Notes under the pieces: model-generated
What the model was told of the DNA's origin: nothing
The model's database searches: none
What the model saw: the letters and a program-made list of their open reading frames with translations, nothing else
Part shown: positions 52,980 to 62,048 of the stretch, one piece after another
Layout of the letters: every line of letters begins with the position of its first letter
Position numbering within the stretch: the first letter of the stretch is position 1
Program-made: the position numbers and the translations under genes
NCBI GenBank assembly: GCA_045632305.1
Contig: JAZQWL010000018.1
Span: 1-64,000 of the forward strand
Length of the DNA: 64,000 bases
Reading direction: 5' to 3'
Source: SVTX01 sp045632305
Lineage (GTDB): Bacteria > Bacillota > Clostridia > Oscillospirales > CAG-272

Positions 52980-55900
52980 ATGTATTTAAAGTCGATCGAA
53001 CTTCAAGGATTTAAATCGTTCCCCGATAAGACCAAGCTCGTTTTTGACGCGGGCGAGGGTGAGAACGCTAACGGTGTTACGGTTATCGTTGGCCCGAACG
53101 GAAGTGGAAAATCGAATATTGCAGATGCGATGCGTTGGGTTCTCGGTGAAATTTCCTCGAAAACTCTTCGCGGAACAAAGATGGAGGACGTTATCTTCGG
53201 CGGTGCGGACAGCCGCAGACCTATGGGATACGCCGAGGTTTCCGTAACCTTTGACAATACGTCGGAGGAGTTGAAGCTCGACTGTCCTTACGATGAGGTA
53301 ACCGTTACAAGACGTTATTTCAGAGGCGGTGAGAGTGAATATTTCATTAACCGCAAGAGCGTGCGTCTTCGTGACATTTACGAGCTTTTCATGAACACGG
53401 GTATCGGCCGTGACGGATATTCAATTATCGGTCAGGGTAGAATTGCCGATATGGTTTCACGAAAGAGCGACGAGCGTCGCGGAATTTTCGAGGACGCTTC
53501 GGGAATTGCTAAATACAGACATAAGAAGAGTGAGGCGGAGAGAAAGCTCTCCCAGACCGAGGACAATATGACCAGAATTATGGACATTTTCGTCGAGGTC
53601 GAATCACAGGTAGGCCCGCTCCAGAAGGAGAGCGAGAAGGCAAAGCGCGCCATCGAGCTTCTTGACAGAAAGAAGGAGGCGGACATTGCCCTCTGGCTGT
53701 ACGACACCGAGAGCTATAAGGTGAATATTGCATCCGCCGAGGAGAATCTCCGTCATTCCTCATTCGATCTCAAGAGTGCGGAGGACGCTATTGAGGCGCT
53801 TGACACGAGAAGCGCGAAGATTTTCGAGGCGGCGCAGAACGGCAGAATGGCATCCGCGCAGATCTTAAATCTTATCCGAGAGCAGACGAATCAGAACTTC
53901 TCTCTTGACAGTGAATTCAAGGTAAACGAGAGCAATTTAGCTCACGCAAAGGAAATGAGCGCGGCATCAGCTATGACACGCGATGCGCTCAGAAAAAATC
54001 TTTCCGATGAGTCGGCGAGAATTGAGGCGCAGAAGGGTAGGATCGCTGTTCTTGAGGGCGAGAAGGCGGAAATCCAAGCCAAGCTGGAGGCGGTTGAGGA
54101 CGAGATCTTCGGTATCAAGTGCGACATCGCCGAGCTTACAGGGGAGATTGATACCTCTCTTGTTGATATCAAGAAGGCGGAGGACGAGGCGACCGATATC
54201 CGCGTTCGCATTTCCGTAATTGAAAATGCAAGAAACAGCGGAAGCGACAGAAACGCGCAGATCCTTTCCGATATTGAGGAATATGAAAGCGTTTCGGCAA
54301 CGTTCAAGAGCCAGAGCGGTGTTAAGGAAAGAACAGTAAACCGCTATCTTGAAGAAATTAACAGTATAAACGATCAGATAACAGAAAAGAAAAACGCGCT
54401 TGTTTCAATGAATTCCGAGTACGGTGAGCTTTATGAAAACGTAAGCGCGAAGACGCATAGATTTGATTCCGCAAATCACAGAATTGCCACGATCAAGGCG
54501 ATGGAAGAGCAGTTTGAGGGTTATTCGAACAGTGTCCGCTTCGTTATGAAGGAATACGAGGCAGGCCGCGTTACCAATGCGAACGGAACGAGATGCGCCC
54601 GTATTTACGGTCCGCTTTCCAAGGTGATTTCGGTTGATACGAAGTACGTGACCGCTATCGAGACCGCTCTCGGTGCGAATTTGCAGAATATCGTAGTTGA
54701 GGACGAGGAGACCGCAAAGGCGGCTATGTTTGCGCTCAAGAAGGGACAGGCGGGCAGAGCTACGTTCTTCCCCTTGACCTCAATGCGCCCCTCGAGTGAA
54801 ACGCCCGAGATGAGAGACGCCTGCGGCTTCAATGGTTATATCGCAACTGCAGACAAGCTTTGTACAAGCGATGCAAAGTTTACAAACGTTATAAGCTCTC
54901 TTCTCGGCAGAACCCTTGTTTTCGACAATATCGACAACGCCACGGTTATGGCGAAGGCGTTAAAGTACAAGGTAAGAGTTGTTACTCTTGACGGTCAGCA
55001 GATCAATGCGGGCGGCTCGTTTACGGGCGGTTCTGTAAAGACTGCGGGCGGTGTGCTTTCCCGCGCCGACGAGATCAAGCGACTTACCGCGGAGGCGGCA
55101 GAGCTTGAGGCGGCTATTGCGAAGGATAATGCAAAGCTTAAGAAGCTCAAGGGCAGAATTGACGATGCGAACGATGACATAACAGATCTTGAAGACCGTC
55201 GCGGACTTATCGAGGTATTGAAGAATACCGAGGCGGCGGCGCTTGAACAGATAAATGCGAAGCTTGACGCTAACGAGCAGCTTATCGCAAGACTCCGCGC
55301 AGATTACGAGGAGTTCATTACAATGAGCGAGCAGTATGAGGGCGACATTGTGGCTCTCACGGCTGACGAGGCGGAAATTGTCAAGAGAATTGAAGAATTG
55401 ACCGCGCTTCGCGCAGATAAGAACGCGCAGAAGGTGGATAAGGAATTCTCTCTTGAGGATATTGAAAAGAGCAAGACCGCGCTTATCATTTCTTACAGTG
55501 AAAAGAATAAGGATATTGAGTCTGCAACGGCGCTCCTTGAGGTTTCATTTGAAAGAATAAGAATGACAGAGACGGATATCTCGGCACACGAGCATAGAAT
55601 TGCGGATTATGTAAAGCAGATCGAGGCAATTGAGTCGGCGCAGATCGAGAACCGTCGCGCGTTTGCGGAAGGAGAGAAAAACCTTTCCGAGCTTAACGCA
55701 AAGAGAAGTGAGATCGACGAGGGCAATCTTGAATTTGAAAAGAAGACCAACGAGATCAACGCGCTCATTCGAGAGAAGATGTCGCACAAGGAGGTTATTC
55801 TTCAGGAGCATATGCGAAACGAAGCGAAGCTTTCGAATCTTCGCGATGCGTACGACAAGCTTGCAAGCAAGCTCTGGGATGAATACGAGCTTACAAGAAA

Positions 55901-56633
55901 CGATGCGGTGGCGTTGGGTTATCCCGAGGTTACACGCGAAAATCACGCGGAATACGTGCGCGTACAGACCGAGTGTAAGAATAAGCTCCGCTCTATCGGT
56001 CACGTTGACCTTGATTCCGTGAATAAGTATCGCGAGGTCAAGGAAAGATATGATTACATGTCGACGCAGATAAACGACCTCAACAAATCCAAGGTCGAGC
56101 TTGAGGGTATTATCTCCAAGCTCGAGGTTGAGATGAAGGCGGCGTTTATCGAGTCCTTCAATCAGATAAACGAAAACTTCGGTATTACGTTCAGAGAGCT
56201 TTTTGGCGGCGGCTCTGCAGAGCTTTATCTCACAGACCCCGAGAACGTGCTTGAGAGCGGTATTGAAATTAAGGCGGCTCCTCCCGGCAAGATCATCAAG
56301 AATCTTATGCAGCTTTCGGGCGGTGAGCAGGCGTTTGTCGGCGTAGCATTGTTCTTCGCTATTCTGAAGGTAAATCCCACGCCGTTCTGTATCCTCGACG
56401 AGATCGAGGCGGCGCTTGATGAGGTCAACGTTGAGCGTTTGGCACAGTACATAAGAAGATATTCCGACGGCACACAGTTCATTATGATCTCGCACAGACG
56501 AGGAACTATGGCGGCGGCGACACGCCTTTACGGTGTAACAATGCCCGAGCACGGTATATCCAGAATTTTGACACTTGATATAAGAGATATTGAAAAGAAT
56601 AAGGAGGGCGAGTGGAATGGCATTTTTGAATAA
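52980..56633 (+). CDS. smc: Chromosome segregation ATPase SMC
   Basis: A 1217-residue condensin subunit. Walker A is GPNGSGKSN at residues 39-47; the signature LSGGEQAF and Walker B ILDEIEAALDE are near the C terminus. Long coiled coils (about 170-500 and 680-1020) flank the hinge (about 520-670, with GPLSKVISVDTKYVTAIETA and NAGGSFTGGS). The start is the ATG at 52980 after AGAAAGGAAAAAG; an in-frame TTG at 52962 lies upstream of that site. It acts with ScpA and ScpB (36478-37843). The ftsY start overlaps its last 17 bases. Confidence 0.97.
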   Translation: MYLKSIELQGFKSFPDKTKLVFDAGEGENANGVTVIVGPNGSGKSNIADAMRWVLGEISSKTLRGTKMEDVIFGGADSRRPMGYAEVSVTFDNTSEELKLDCPYDEVTVTRRYFRGGESEYFINRKSVRLRDIYELFMNTGIGRDGYSIIGQGRIADMVSRKSDERRGIFEDASGIAKYRHKKSEAERKLSQTEDNMTRIMDIFVEVESQVGPLQKESEKAKRAIELLDRKKEADIALWLYDTESYKVNIASAEENLRHSSFDLKSAEDAIEALDTRSAKIFEAAQNGRMASAQILNLIREQTNQNFSLDSEFKVNESNLAHAKEMSAASAMTRDALRKNLSDESARIEAQKGRIAVLEGEKAEIQAKLEAVEDEIFGIKCDIAELTGEIDTSLVDIKKAEDEATDIRVRISVIENARNSGSDRNAQILSDIEEYESVSATFKSQSGVKERTVNRYLEEINSINDQITEKKNALVSMNSEYGELYENVSAKTHRFDSANHRIATIKAMEEQFEGYSNSVRFVMKEYEAGRVTNANGTRCARIYGPLSKVISVDTKYVTAIETALGANLQNIVVEDEETAKAAMFALKKGQAGRATFFPLTSMRPSSETPEMRDACGFNGYIATADKLCTSDAKFTNVISSLLGRTLVFDNIDNATVMAKALKYKVRVVTLDGQQINAGGSFTGGSVKTAGGVLSRADEIKRLTAEAAELEAAIAKDNAKLKKLKGRIDDANDDITDLEDRRGLIEVLKNTEAAALEQINAKLDANEQLIARLRADYEEFITMSEQYEGDIVALTADEAEIVKRIEELTALRADKNAQKVDKEFSLEDIEKSKTALIISYSEKNKDIESATALLEVSFERIRMTETDISAHEHRIADYVKQIEAIESAQIENRRAFAEGEKNLSELNAKRSEIDEGNLEFEKKTNEINALIREKMSHKEVILQEHMRNEAKLSNLRDAYDKLASKLWDEYELTRNDAVALGYPEVTRENHAEYVRVQTECKNKLRSIGHVDLDSVNKYREVKERYDYMSTQINDLNKSKVELEGIISKLEVEMKAAFIESFNQINENFGITFRELFGGGSAELYLTDPENVLESGIEIKAAPPGKIIKNLMQLSGGEQAFVGVALFFAILKVNPTPFCILDEIEAALDEVNVERLAQYIRRYSDGTQFIMISHRRGTMAAATRLYGVTMPEHGISRILTLDIRDIEKNKEGEWNGIFE

Positions 56634-57732
56634 GCTTTTCGGCAAAAAGGACGATGAAGAAAAGAAAATAGAAAAAGAATCCGGGGTCGCAGAGAATAAC
56701 GGTGCCGATTTTGAAGAAACCGCGCCCGAGCTTACAGACGAGATCAACAAGGATGCCCCCGATCTTGAATTTGAGGGCGCTCAGGAATATCCCGAGGAGC
56801 TCACCGAGGAGGAAGCCCCCACTAAGCAGTCCTTCTGGAAAAAGCTCAAGAGCGGTCTTTCAAAGACGAAGAACGCGCTTTTCGGTCAGATCGACGATCT
56901 GCTCAAGAATTTTGTAAAGGTCGATGAGGATCTTCTTGATGAGCTTGAAGAGCTTCTTATCATGTCCGACATCGGCGTCGGAGCTACCGAGGATATTATC
57001 GAGGAGCTTCGCGATAGAATCAAGGACGGACGACTCAAGGAAAAGGATCAGGTAATGGTCGCGCTCAAGGAAATTTTGTCCGAAATGATCGGCGAGCATA
57101 AGGGCCTTGAGCTTAACACAACTCCTTCCGTGATTTTGGTTATCGGCGTAAACGGCGCGGGTAAGACTACCTCCATCGGTAAGATTTCAAAGCGACTCCG
57201 CCTTGCGGGTAAGAAGGTCGTTGTAGCGGCGGCAGATACGTTCCGTGCGGCGGCAATCGAGCAGCTTGAGGTTTGGTGCGAGAGAGCGAAGGTTGATATG
57301 GTTCGTCAGAACGAGGGAAGCGACCCTGCGGCAGTAGTTTTCGACGCTATCAGCTATGCTAAGAAGAAGGAAGCCGACGTGCTTATCGTTGATACTGCGG
57401 GACGACTTCAGAACAAGACTAATCTTATGAACGAGCTTGCGAAGATAAATCGAGTTATCGACCGCGAGCTTCCTGGAGCGGCAAGAGAAAACTTGCTCGT
57501 GCTTGATGCGACAACGGGACAGAACGCGATAATTCAGGCAAAGGAATTTTCAAAGGCGGCAAATATTACGGGTATCACACTTAACAAGCTCGACGGCACT
57601 GCTAAGGGCGGTATTGTGATCTCCATTAAACGCGAGCTTGGAATTCCCGTTAAGTTTATCGGTGTCGGCGAGAAGATCGACGATATGAGAGAATTTGATG
57701 CGCAGGACTTCGTTGACGCGCTCTTTGAATGA
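56617..57732 (+). CDS. ftsY: Signal recognition particle receptor FtsY
   Basis: A 371-residue GTPase that receives SRP-ribosome complexes at the membrane. Residues 1-75 are the acidic A-domain. The NG domain has GVNGAGKTTSIGK (G1), DTFRAAAIEQL, DTAGRLQNKTNLMNEL (G3) and NKLDGTAKGG (G4, Asn replacing the common Thr at its first position). The start is the ATG at 56617 preceded by AAGGAGGG; it overlaps the end of smc by 17 bases in another frame, the conserved smc-ftsY pairing. Confidence 0.96.
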   Translation: MAFLNKLFGKKDDEEKKIEKESGVAENNGADFEETAPELTDEINKDAPDLEFEGAQEYPEELTEEEAPTKQSFWKKLKSGLSKTKNALFGQIDDLLKNFVKVDEDLLDELEELLIMSDIGVGATEDIIEELRDRIKDGRLKEKDQVMVALKEILSEMIGEHKGLELNTTPSVILVIGVNGAGKTTSIGKISKRLRLAGKKVVVAAADTFRAAAIEQLEVWCERAKVDMVRQNEGSDPAAVVFDAISYAKKKEADVLIVDTAGRLQNKTNLMNELAKINRVIDRELPGAARENLLVLDATTGQNAIIQAKEFSKAANITGITLNKLDGTAKGGIVISIKRELGIPVKFIGVGEKIDDMREFDAQDFVDALFE

Positions 57733-57739
57733 GGAAAAT

Positions 57740-58345
57740 ATGAAGATCGTACTTGCATCAAGAAATCAGAAAAAGAAAAAGGAGCTGCAAACACTCCTTT
57801 CACAGTATATTGACAATATCGAGATCCTCTCTCTTGACGAGGTTGGGATTTTCGGTGAGATCGAGGAGGACGGCGTAACGTTTGAAGAAAACGCGCTCAT
57901 CAAGGCAAGATGCGCCGCAAGCTCGGGGTATATCGGAGTTGGCGACGATTCGGGGCTTTCGGTTGACGCGCTCGGCGGCGCGCCCGGGGTTTATTCCGCA
58001 AGATATGCGGGTGAACACGGTGACGACGAGGCAAACAATCAGCTCGTCCTTAAAAACCTTGCTCCATTTGAGGATAAGAGCGCAAGATTCGTTTGCACGA
58101 TCGCTTGCGTTTTCCCCGACAGCTTCGGCAATATTGAACCCATCGTCGTTCGCGGTGAGGTTCTCGGTGAGATCACAGAGAACAGAAGCGGTAACGGCGG
58201 CTTCGGCTACGATCCCTATTTCTTCTATCCGCCCTTTGGCAAGACGCTTGCCGACGTAACGGCAGAGGAGAAGAATGCGGTAAGTCACAGAGGAAAGGCA
58301 GTAAAGCTCCTCGCAGAAGAATTAAAGAAAAGAAACATACAGTAA
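57740..58345 (+). CDS. rdgB: XTP/dITP pyrophosphatase (RdgB/HAM1)
   Basis: A 201-residue nucleotide-pool cleaning enzyme that hydrolyses dITP, ITP and XTP to the monophosphate. IVLASRNQKKKKEL is the N-terminal phosphate loop, GVGDDSGLSVDALGGAPGVY the metal-binding core and VSHRGKA the base-recognition end. The start is the ATG at 57740 after GAGGAAA. Genes continue at short spacing through rsfS. Confidence 0.95.
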   Translation: MKIVLASRNQKKKKELQTLLSQYIDNIEILSLDEVGIFGEIEEDGVTFEENALIKARCAASSGYIGVGDDSGLSVDALGGAPGVYSARYAGEHGDDEANNQLVLKNLAPFEDKSARFVCTIACVFPDSFGNIEPIVVRGEVLGEITENRSGNGGFGYDPYFFYPPFGKTLADVTAEEKNAVSHRGKAVKLLAEELKKRNIQ

Positions 58346-58361
58346 AAACGGAGAAAAATAA

Positions 58362-58658
58362 ATGATTACATCAAAACAGAGAGCATATCTTCGCTCGCTT
58401 GCGACTGATTGTCCTGCAATTATGCAGATCGGCAAGGCGGGCATTACGGAAAATCTTTGTAAGACTCTTTACGATGCGCTCGAGGCAAGAGAGCTTATCA
58501 AGCTTTCCGTGCTTGAAAATTGCGAGCTTACACCTCGTGAGGCGTGTGACCAGCTCTGCGAAATTCTTGAGGCAGAGGGCGTGTCTGTTGTAGGCAGAAA
58601 GATCGTGCTTTACAGAGAGAGCGAAAACAAGAAGACAATCGAGCTTCCTAAAAAGTAA
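58362..58658 (+). CDS. yhbY: YhbY-family CRM-domain RNA-binding protein
   Basis: A 98-residue CRM-domain protein linked to 50S assembly. The start SKQRAYLRSLATD, IMQIGKAGITENL and the late VVGRKIVLYRES are the family landmarks. It precedes nadD by one base, as in many Firmicutes. Confidence 0.93.
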   Translation: MITSKQRAYLRSLATDCPAIMQIGKAGITENLCKTLYDALEARELIKLSVLENCELTPREACDQLCEILEAEGVSVVGRKIVLYRESENKKTIELPKK

Positions 58659-58659
58659 T

Positions 58660-59259
58660 ATGAGAGTCGGTATTTTTGGCGGAACGTTTTCCCCCGTACA
58701 TAACGGACACGTTTCAGCCGCAAAGAGCTTTATGGAGCAGATGTGGCTCGATATTCTTCTCGTTATACCGACGGGAAATTCACCCCATAAGGAAATGAGC
58801 GACGGAGCGGACGCCTATGACCGTCTTCGCATGTGCGAGGCGGCGTTCAAGGGTATTGACGGCGTAGTTGTAAGCGATATGGAAATAAGACGTGAGGGAA
58901 AGAGCTATACGGTGGATACACTCCGTCAGCTTTACGATCCCGAGAACCGACTTTTTCTGCTTTGCGGCACGGATATGATGCTTTCTCTGGATAAGTGGAA
59001 GGACGCCGACGAGATATTCAAGCTCTGCTATCCCGTGTACATGCGCCGTGAAAATGATGAGTTCATTACGAATCTCATTATCAAGAAGAACGCCGAATAC
59101 AAGGAAAAGTACGGCAGGATCGCTACCCGCATTACGGGAGACGCGGTCGTTGTTTCCTCCTCCGAGGTGAGAGAACAAATCAAAAAGGGTGAGGATATTT
59201 CCCCGCTCGTTCCCGCAGCAGTTGAAAAATACATCAAGGACAAGGGACTTTATTTATGA
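58660..59259 (+). CDS. nadD: Nicotinate-nucleotide adenylyltransferase
   Basis: A 199-residue enzyme that makes deamido-NAD from nicotinate mononucleotide and ATP. The nucleotidyltransferase motif GGTFSPVHNGH includes His14 and His17. The late VSSSEVREQIKKGEDIS matches the SSTxIR motif with Glu-Val in the middle. It overlaps yqeK by four bases (ATGA). Confidence 0.95.
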   Translation: MRVGIFGGTFSPVHNGHVSAAKSFMEQMWLDILLVIPTGNSPHKEMSDGADAYDRLRMCEAAFKGIDGVVVSDMEIRREGKSYTVDTLRQLYDPENRLFLLCGTDMMLSLDKWKDADEIFKLCYPVYMRRENDEFITNLIIKKNAEYKEKYGRIATRITGDAVVVSSSEVREQIKKGEDISPLVPAAVEKYIKDKGLYL

Positions 59260-59891
59260 AAATAAGTGAAGAGCTTTTAGAGGGACTTCGGGAGAAAATC
59301 TCGGGGAGAATGAGCGGAAAGCGTCTTGCTCACACTCTTGCGGTTGAGAAAATGGCGGTGAAGATCGGAGCGCTTTACTGTCCCGAGAAAACGGACATTT
59401 TGGCAGCGGCGGCTCTTCTTCATGATATAACCAAGGAGAAGACGACCGAGGAGCATATTGCGATTTGTGAGAAGTACGGAACTGAATACACAAACGAAAA
59501 CGTGTTAGCTCCAAAGACCTTTCACGCGATAACTGCGGCGGCTTTGATCCCGACGGAATTTTCCGAGTTCAACGATGACGAAATCATCAGCGCGGTACGT
59601 TATCACACAACGGGCAGAGCGGATATGACGCTTGCAGAAAAGATAATTTATATCGCCGACTATATTGACGATACGAGAACCTTTCCGGATTGCATTGCGC
59701 TTCGAGAGATGTTCTTTGGCGTCGATCTTGAAAAAATGAGCGAAGAAGAAAGATACGAGCATCTCGACAGAGTGGTTTTGACCTCGTTTGAGATGACGAT
59801 CGAGGATCTTTTGGAAAACGGCAGAGTTGTCAACACCGACACGATGGCGGCGCGCGACAGCTTACTTAAAAACAGAAAAACGGAGAAATAA
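59256..59891 (+). CDS. yqeK: YqeK-family HD hydrolase (symmetrical Ap4A hydrolase)
   Basis: A 211-residue HD-domain phosphohydrolase that in Firmicutes splits diadenosine tetraphosphate into two ADP. His26 (LAHTLAVEKMA), His56-Asp57 (ALLHDITKEK), HAITAAALIP and YIADYIDDTR provide the metal ligands. It is between nadD and rsfS, the conserved order. Confidence 0.93.
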   Translation: MKISEELLEGLREKISGRMSGKRLAHTLAVEKMAVKIGALYCPEKTDILAAAALLHDITKEKTTEEHIAICEKYGTEYTNENVLAPKTFHAITAAALIPTEFSEFNDDEIISAVRYHTTGRADMTLAEKIIYIADYIDDTRTFPDCIALREMFFGVDLEKMSEEERYEHLDRVVLTSFEMTIEDLLENGRVVNTDTMAARDSLLKNRKTEK

Positions 59892-59892
59892 T

Positions 59893-60258
59893 ATGGAAAA
59901 CATGAATAATGAAGTAAAGTCCCTTGTCGGCGCGACTTCCGAAGAAATTGCGGAAGCAATAAAGGAAGCGCTTGATTCCAAGAAGGGTAGAGATATTAAG
60001 GTAATTAAGGTTGGAGATAAGACTGTTATTGCGGATTATTTCGTAATTGCAAACGGTACTTCCTCTACACACGTAAAGTCCCTCGCTGACGAGGTTGAAT
60101 ATAAGCTTTCTCAGGCAGGTCTTAATCCTCTTCACACCGATGCAGGCGACGGACGTTCTTGGATCGCTCTCGACTACGCGTGCGTTATCGTACACGTTTT
60201 CGATAGAGAAGCAAGAGAGTTTTATAATCTTGATAGACTTTATACGGAGTTTGAATAA
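59893..60258 (+). CDS. rsfS: Ribosome silencing factor RsfS
   Basis: A 121-residue protein that binds L14 and blocks subunit joining in starvation. DIKVIKVGDKTVIADYFVI, GTSSTHVKSLADEVE and GDGRSWIALDYACVIVHVFD are typical. The start is the ATG at 59893 after CGGAGAAATA. The stop codon is the first part of a perfect 15-bp terminator stem. Confidence 0.95.
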   Translation: MENMNNEVKSLVGATSEEIAEAIKEALDSKKGRDIKVIKVGDKTVIADYFVIANGTSSTHVKSLADEVEYKLSQAGLNPLHTDAGDGRSWIALDYACVIVHVFDREAREFYNLDRLYTEFE

Positions 60259-60288
60259 GAAAAAGGCGGCATAGCCGCCTTTTTCTTA
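60256..60288 (+). terminator. Terminator of rsfS, twin 1
   Basis: A perfect 15-bp stem (60256-60270/60274-60288) with loop ATA and core GGCGGC/GCCGCC; the rsfS stop codon forms its foot. It is nearly identical to the one at 60497-60531. Confidence 0.93.
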
Positions 60289-60290
60289 TA

Positions 60291-60475
60291 GTGCAGAGTG
60301 CAGAGTGCAGAGTGCAGAGTGCAGAGCGCAGAGTTGTATGGGAGGTACGAATCGCCCTAATTTAAAAACGCAGGTCGGTATTGACCGTCCTACAAATATT
60401 AAACCGAAGATTTTCGGCTCGTCCGAAAATCAACCTAAACTTTGCACTCTCAACTCTGCACTCTGCACTTATTTA
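60291..60475. repeat. Composite repeat, copy 2
   Basis: Five perfect GTGCAGA units (60291-60325) and one variant, an inner segment with an imperfect stem (GGTCGGT / GACCGTCC, about 60373-60390), the same 9-bp hairpin GATTTTCGG-CTCGT-CCGAAAATC (60409-60431), then inverted TCTGCAC units ending GCACTTATTTA at 60475. It shares order and ends with 39933-40085 but has about 70 extra bases inside. Confidence 0.85.
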
Positions 60476-60496
60476 TCCCATCGTCATTAGAAAATT

Positions 60497-60531
60497 TAAA
60501 ACAAAAGGCGGCATAGCCGCCTTTTGTTTTA
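60497..60531 (-). terminator. Terminator of the minus-strand gene at 60529, twin 2
   Basis: A perfect 16-bp stem (60497-60512/60516-60531) with loop ATA and the same GGCGGC core; the stop codon of the minus-strand gene (60529-60531) is its foot. Confidence 0.9.
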
Positions 60532-61224
60532 CTTTATCGCATCAATATCTTTATTCGTTAACTTATACTCATCCCTTGGGTATCTGTAATCGTAGATACA
60601 GAGCGTACCCTCGCTCATAACGTCCTTGTCGTAGAAAATATCGACGTAGACCGCGATTACGTCGTCGGTGATCTTGATTCCGTCGACAACGTACTTTTTG
60701 TAATTATAGAGGTTTTTCTGCATGGAAGTGGATTCGCTTGCGCGATAAGTTACCTTCTTTACCGCAGAGGGTGTATTTCCGTCGTTATCCGCTTTATTTT
60801 CGGGCGTCAGGTCATACATAACGGTGATCTGAATATCGAAAACGTCCTCGTCGCGTGAGTCCGCCTCGGGGAGCTTTAAATCCTCCTTGAGATTTTCAAG
60901 CGTGCTTTTATTGTGGCGCACAACCACCTGAAGCTGTTCCGCCTCGTCAATAAACGCCACGTTATGTACCGAGAAGTAGCCCGAATTGTATTCAGTTCTC
61001 GTTATGTTGTCAAGGTCGCCCTGATAGAAAATATTGAGTTTTCCGCCGTTTTCATTATATGCCGCGGAGAGCTTTTCGTTGCCGACAAGCGTCTTCATCT
61101 CCGTTGGCACACCCGAGGAGAGAATTCTCCACGCAATGATGCCTACAACGGTCGCGATCAGAAGAAAGCACACCGTTCGGAAAATAAAACGCGCGACGTA
61201 TTGAGATATTTTTCTTCTTGCCAT
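60529..61224 (-). CDS. Hypothetical single-pass membrane protein
   Basis: A 231-residue protein with a basic N terminus, one membrane helix at residues about 12-32 and an outside domain of mixed strands and helices (VHNVAFIDEAEQLQVVVRHN, DVIAVYVDIFYD). I do not recognise the domain. It follows ruvX by 12 bp on the same strand. It may be co-transcribed with ruvX, but a functional tie is not evident. Confidence 0.65.
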   Translation of the reverse strand: MARRKISQYVARFIFRTVCFLLIATVVGIIAWRILSSGVPTEMKTLVGNEKLSAAYNENGGKLNIFYQGDLDNITRTEYNSGYFSVHNVAFIDEAEQLQVVVRHNKSTLENLKEDLKLPEADSRDEDVFDIQITVMYDLTPENKADNDGNTPSAVKKVTYRASESTSMQKNLYNYKKYVVDGIKITDDVIAVYVDIFYDKDVMSEGTLCIYDYRYPRDEYKLTNKDIDAIK

Positions 61225-61236
61225 ACTGTACCTCGC

Positions 61237-61707
61237 TTACGCCTTCATGTTCTTTAAGCGGTCGATTGCGTTCTGGAGAATGATCTGTGCCGAGAGGGTG
61301 TCGATAACGCCCTTTCTCTTGCTTCCGCGCGTGTCGGTTTCGTTGAGGTATCTTGCCGCTACCATAGTCGTCATTCTCTCGTCGAGCATAACGATAGGGA
61401 TGCCGCGGTATTTTTCGTCCGCATCAAGCAGACGCTCGACAATTCCCGCGAATTTTCTGCAATGCTCTGCGCGAGGGCCCTCGGTTCCGTTCATGTTCAC
61501 GGGGAGACCGATGACGATACCGCCCGTGATATTGAGCTCGCGAACCTTTTCTACGATCGCCTCGGCGGTTTTTTGCATGCCTCCGGGGGAAATAGTTCCG
61601 ATGCCCGATGCGAGGAAGCGAGTAACGTCGCAAACGGCAAGTCCCGTTCTCTTGTCGCCAAAGTCGACGCCGAGAATTTTGCCTTTTGTATTAAGTAATC
61701 TTTCCAT
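61237..61707 (-). CDS. ruvX: Putative pre-16S rRNA nuclease / YqgF (RuvX)
   Basis: A 156-residue RNase H-fold protein. The catalytic aspartates are in ILGVDFGDKRTGLAV (Asp15), in IVMLDERMTT (Asp and Glu) and near DTLSAQIIL. Family members mature the 5' end of 16S rRNA and were first named as Holliday-junction resolvase-like. It is downstream of the RNHCP gene with three bases between. Confidence 0.92.
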   Translation of the reverse strand: MERLLNTKGKILGVDFGDKRTGLAVCDVTRFLASGIGTISPGGMQKTAEAIVEKVRELNITGGIVIGLPVNMNGTEGPRAEHCRKFAGIVERLLDADEKYRGIPIVMLDERMTTMVAARYLNETDTRGSKRKGVIDTLSAQIILQNAIDRLKNMKA

Positions 61708-61710
61708 AAT

Positions 61711-62040
61711 TTAAATTTCTTCCGCTGTTAATTTAATGAGTAATTTGATGTTGTCGGGCTGTACCTTCGCCTCGTGAGCCGCTTTATTTCTGTGAATTTC
61801 ACCGCAGCCCGTGCACTTGTGGATTATGATATAACCCTTCTTGGGGTCTGTTACAACCTTGATCGGCTGCATGGGAGCTTTGCACTTGCAAGCTCTGTCA
61901 CCGGGATTTATGTCAAGGTGGAGAGACCACAGACAAAAGGGGCAGTGATTGCGTGAGGTATAGCTTAACGGCTCGACCTCTTTGCCACAGTGGGCGCAGA
62001 TAAATCCACTGTCGTTTTTTGAAAATCTTTTCTGTTCCAT
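61711..62040 (-). CDS. RNHCP-domain protein
   Basis: A 109-residue cysteine-rich protein. It carries CAHCG near residue 16, the name-giving RNHCPFCLWSLHLD, PGDRACKC and a final CTGCGEIHRNK, enough Cys/His for two zinc sites. Its function is not established; the domain is found in small bacterial and phage proteins. The start is the ATG at 62040, preceded by AAAGGTATAT; a longer frame to 62109 runs into the deacetylase gene. Confidence 0.85.
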   Translation of the reverse strand: MEQKRFSKNDSGFICAHCGKEVEPLSYTSRNHCPFCLWSLHLDINPGDRACKCKAPMQPIKVVTDPKKGYIIIHKCTGCGEIHRNKAAHEAKVQPDNIKLLIKLTAEEI

Positions 62041-62048
62041 ATATACCT

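Noticed and set aside
60305..60490. A 61-codon open frame inside repeat copy 2
   Set aside because: It is made of the tandem 7-mers and hairpin and has no initiation signal.
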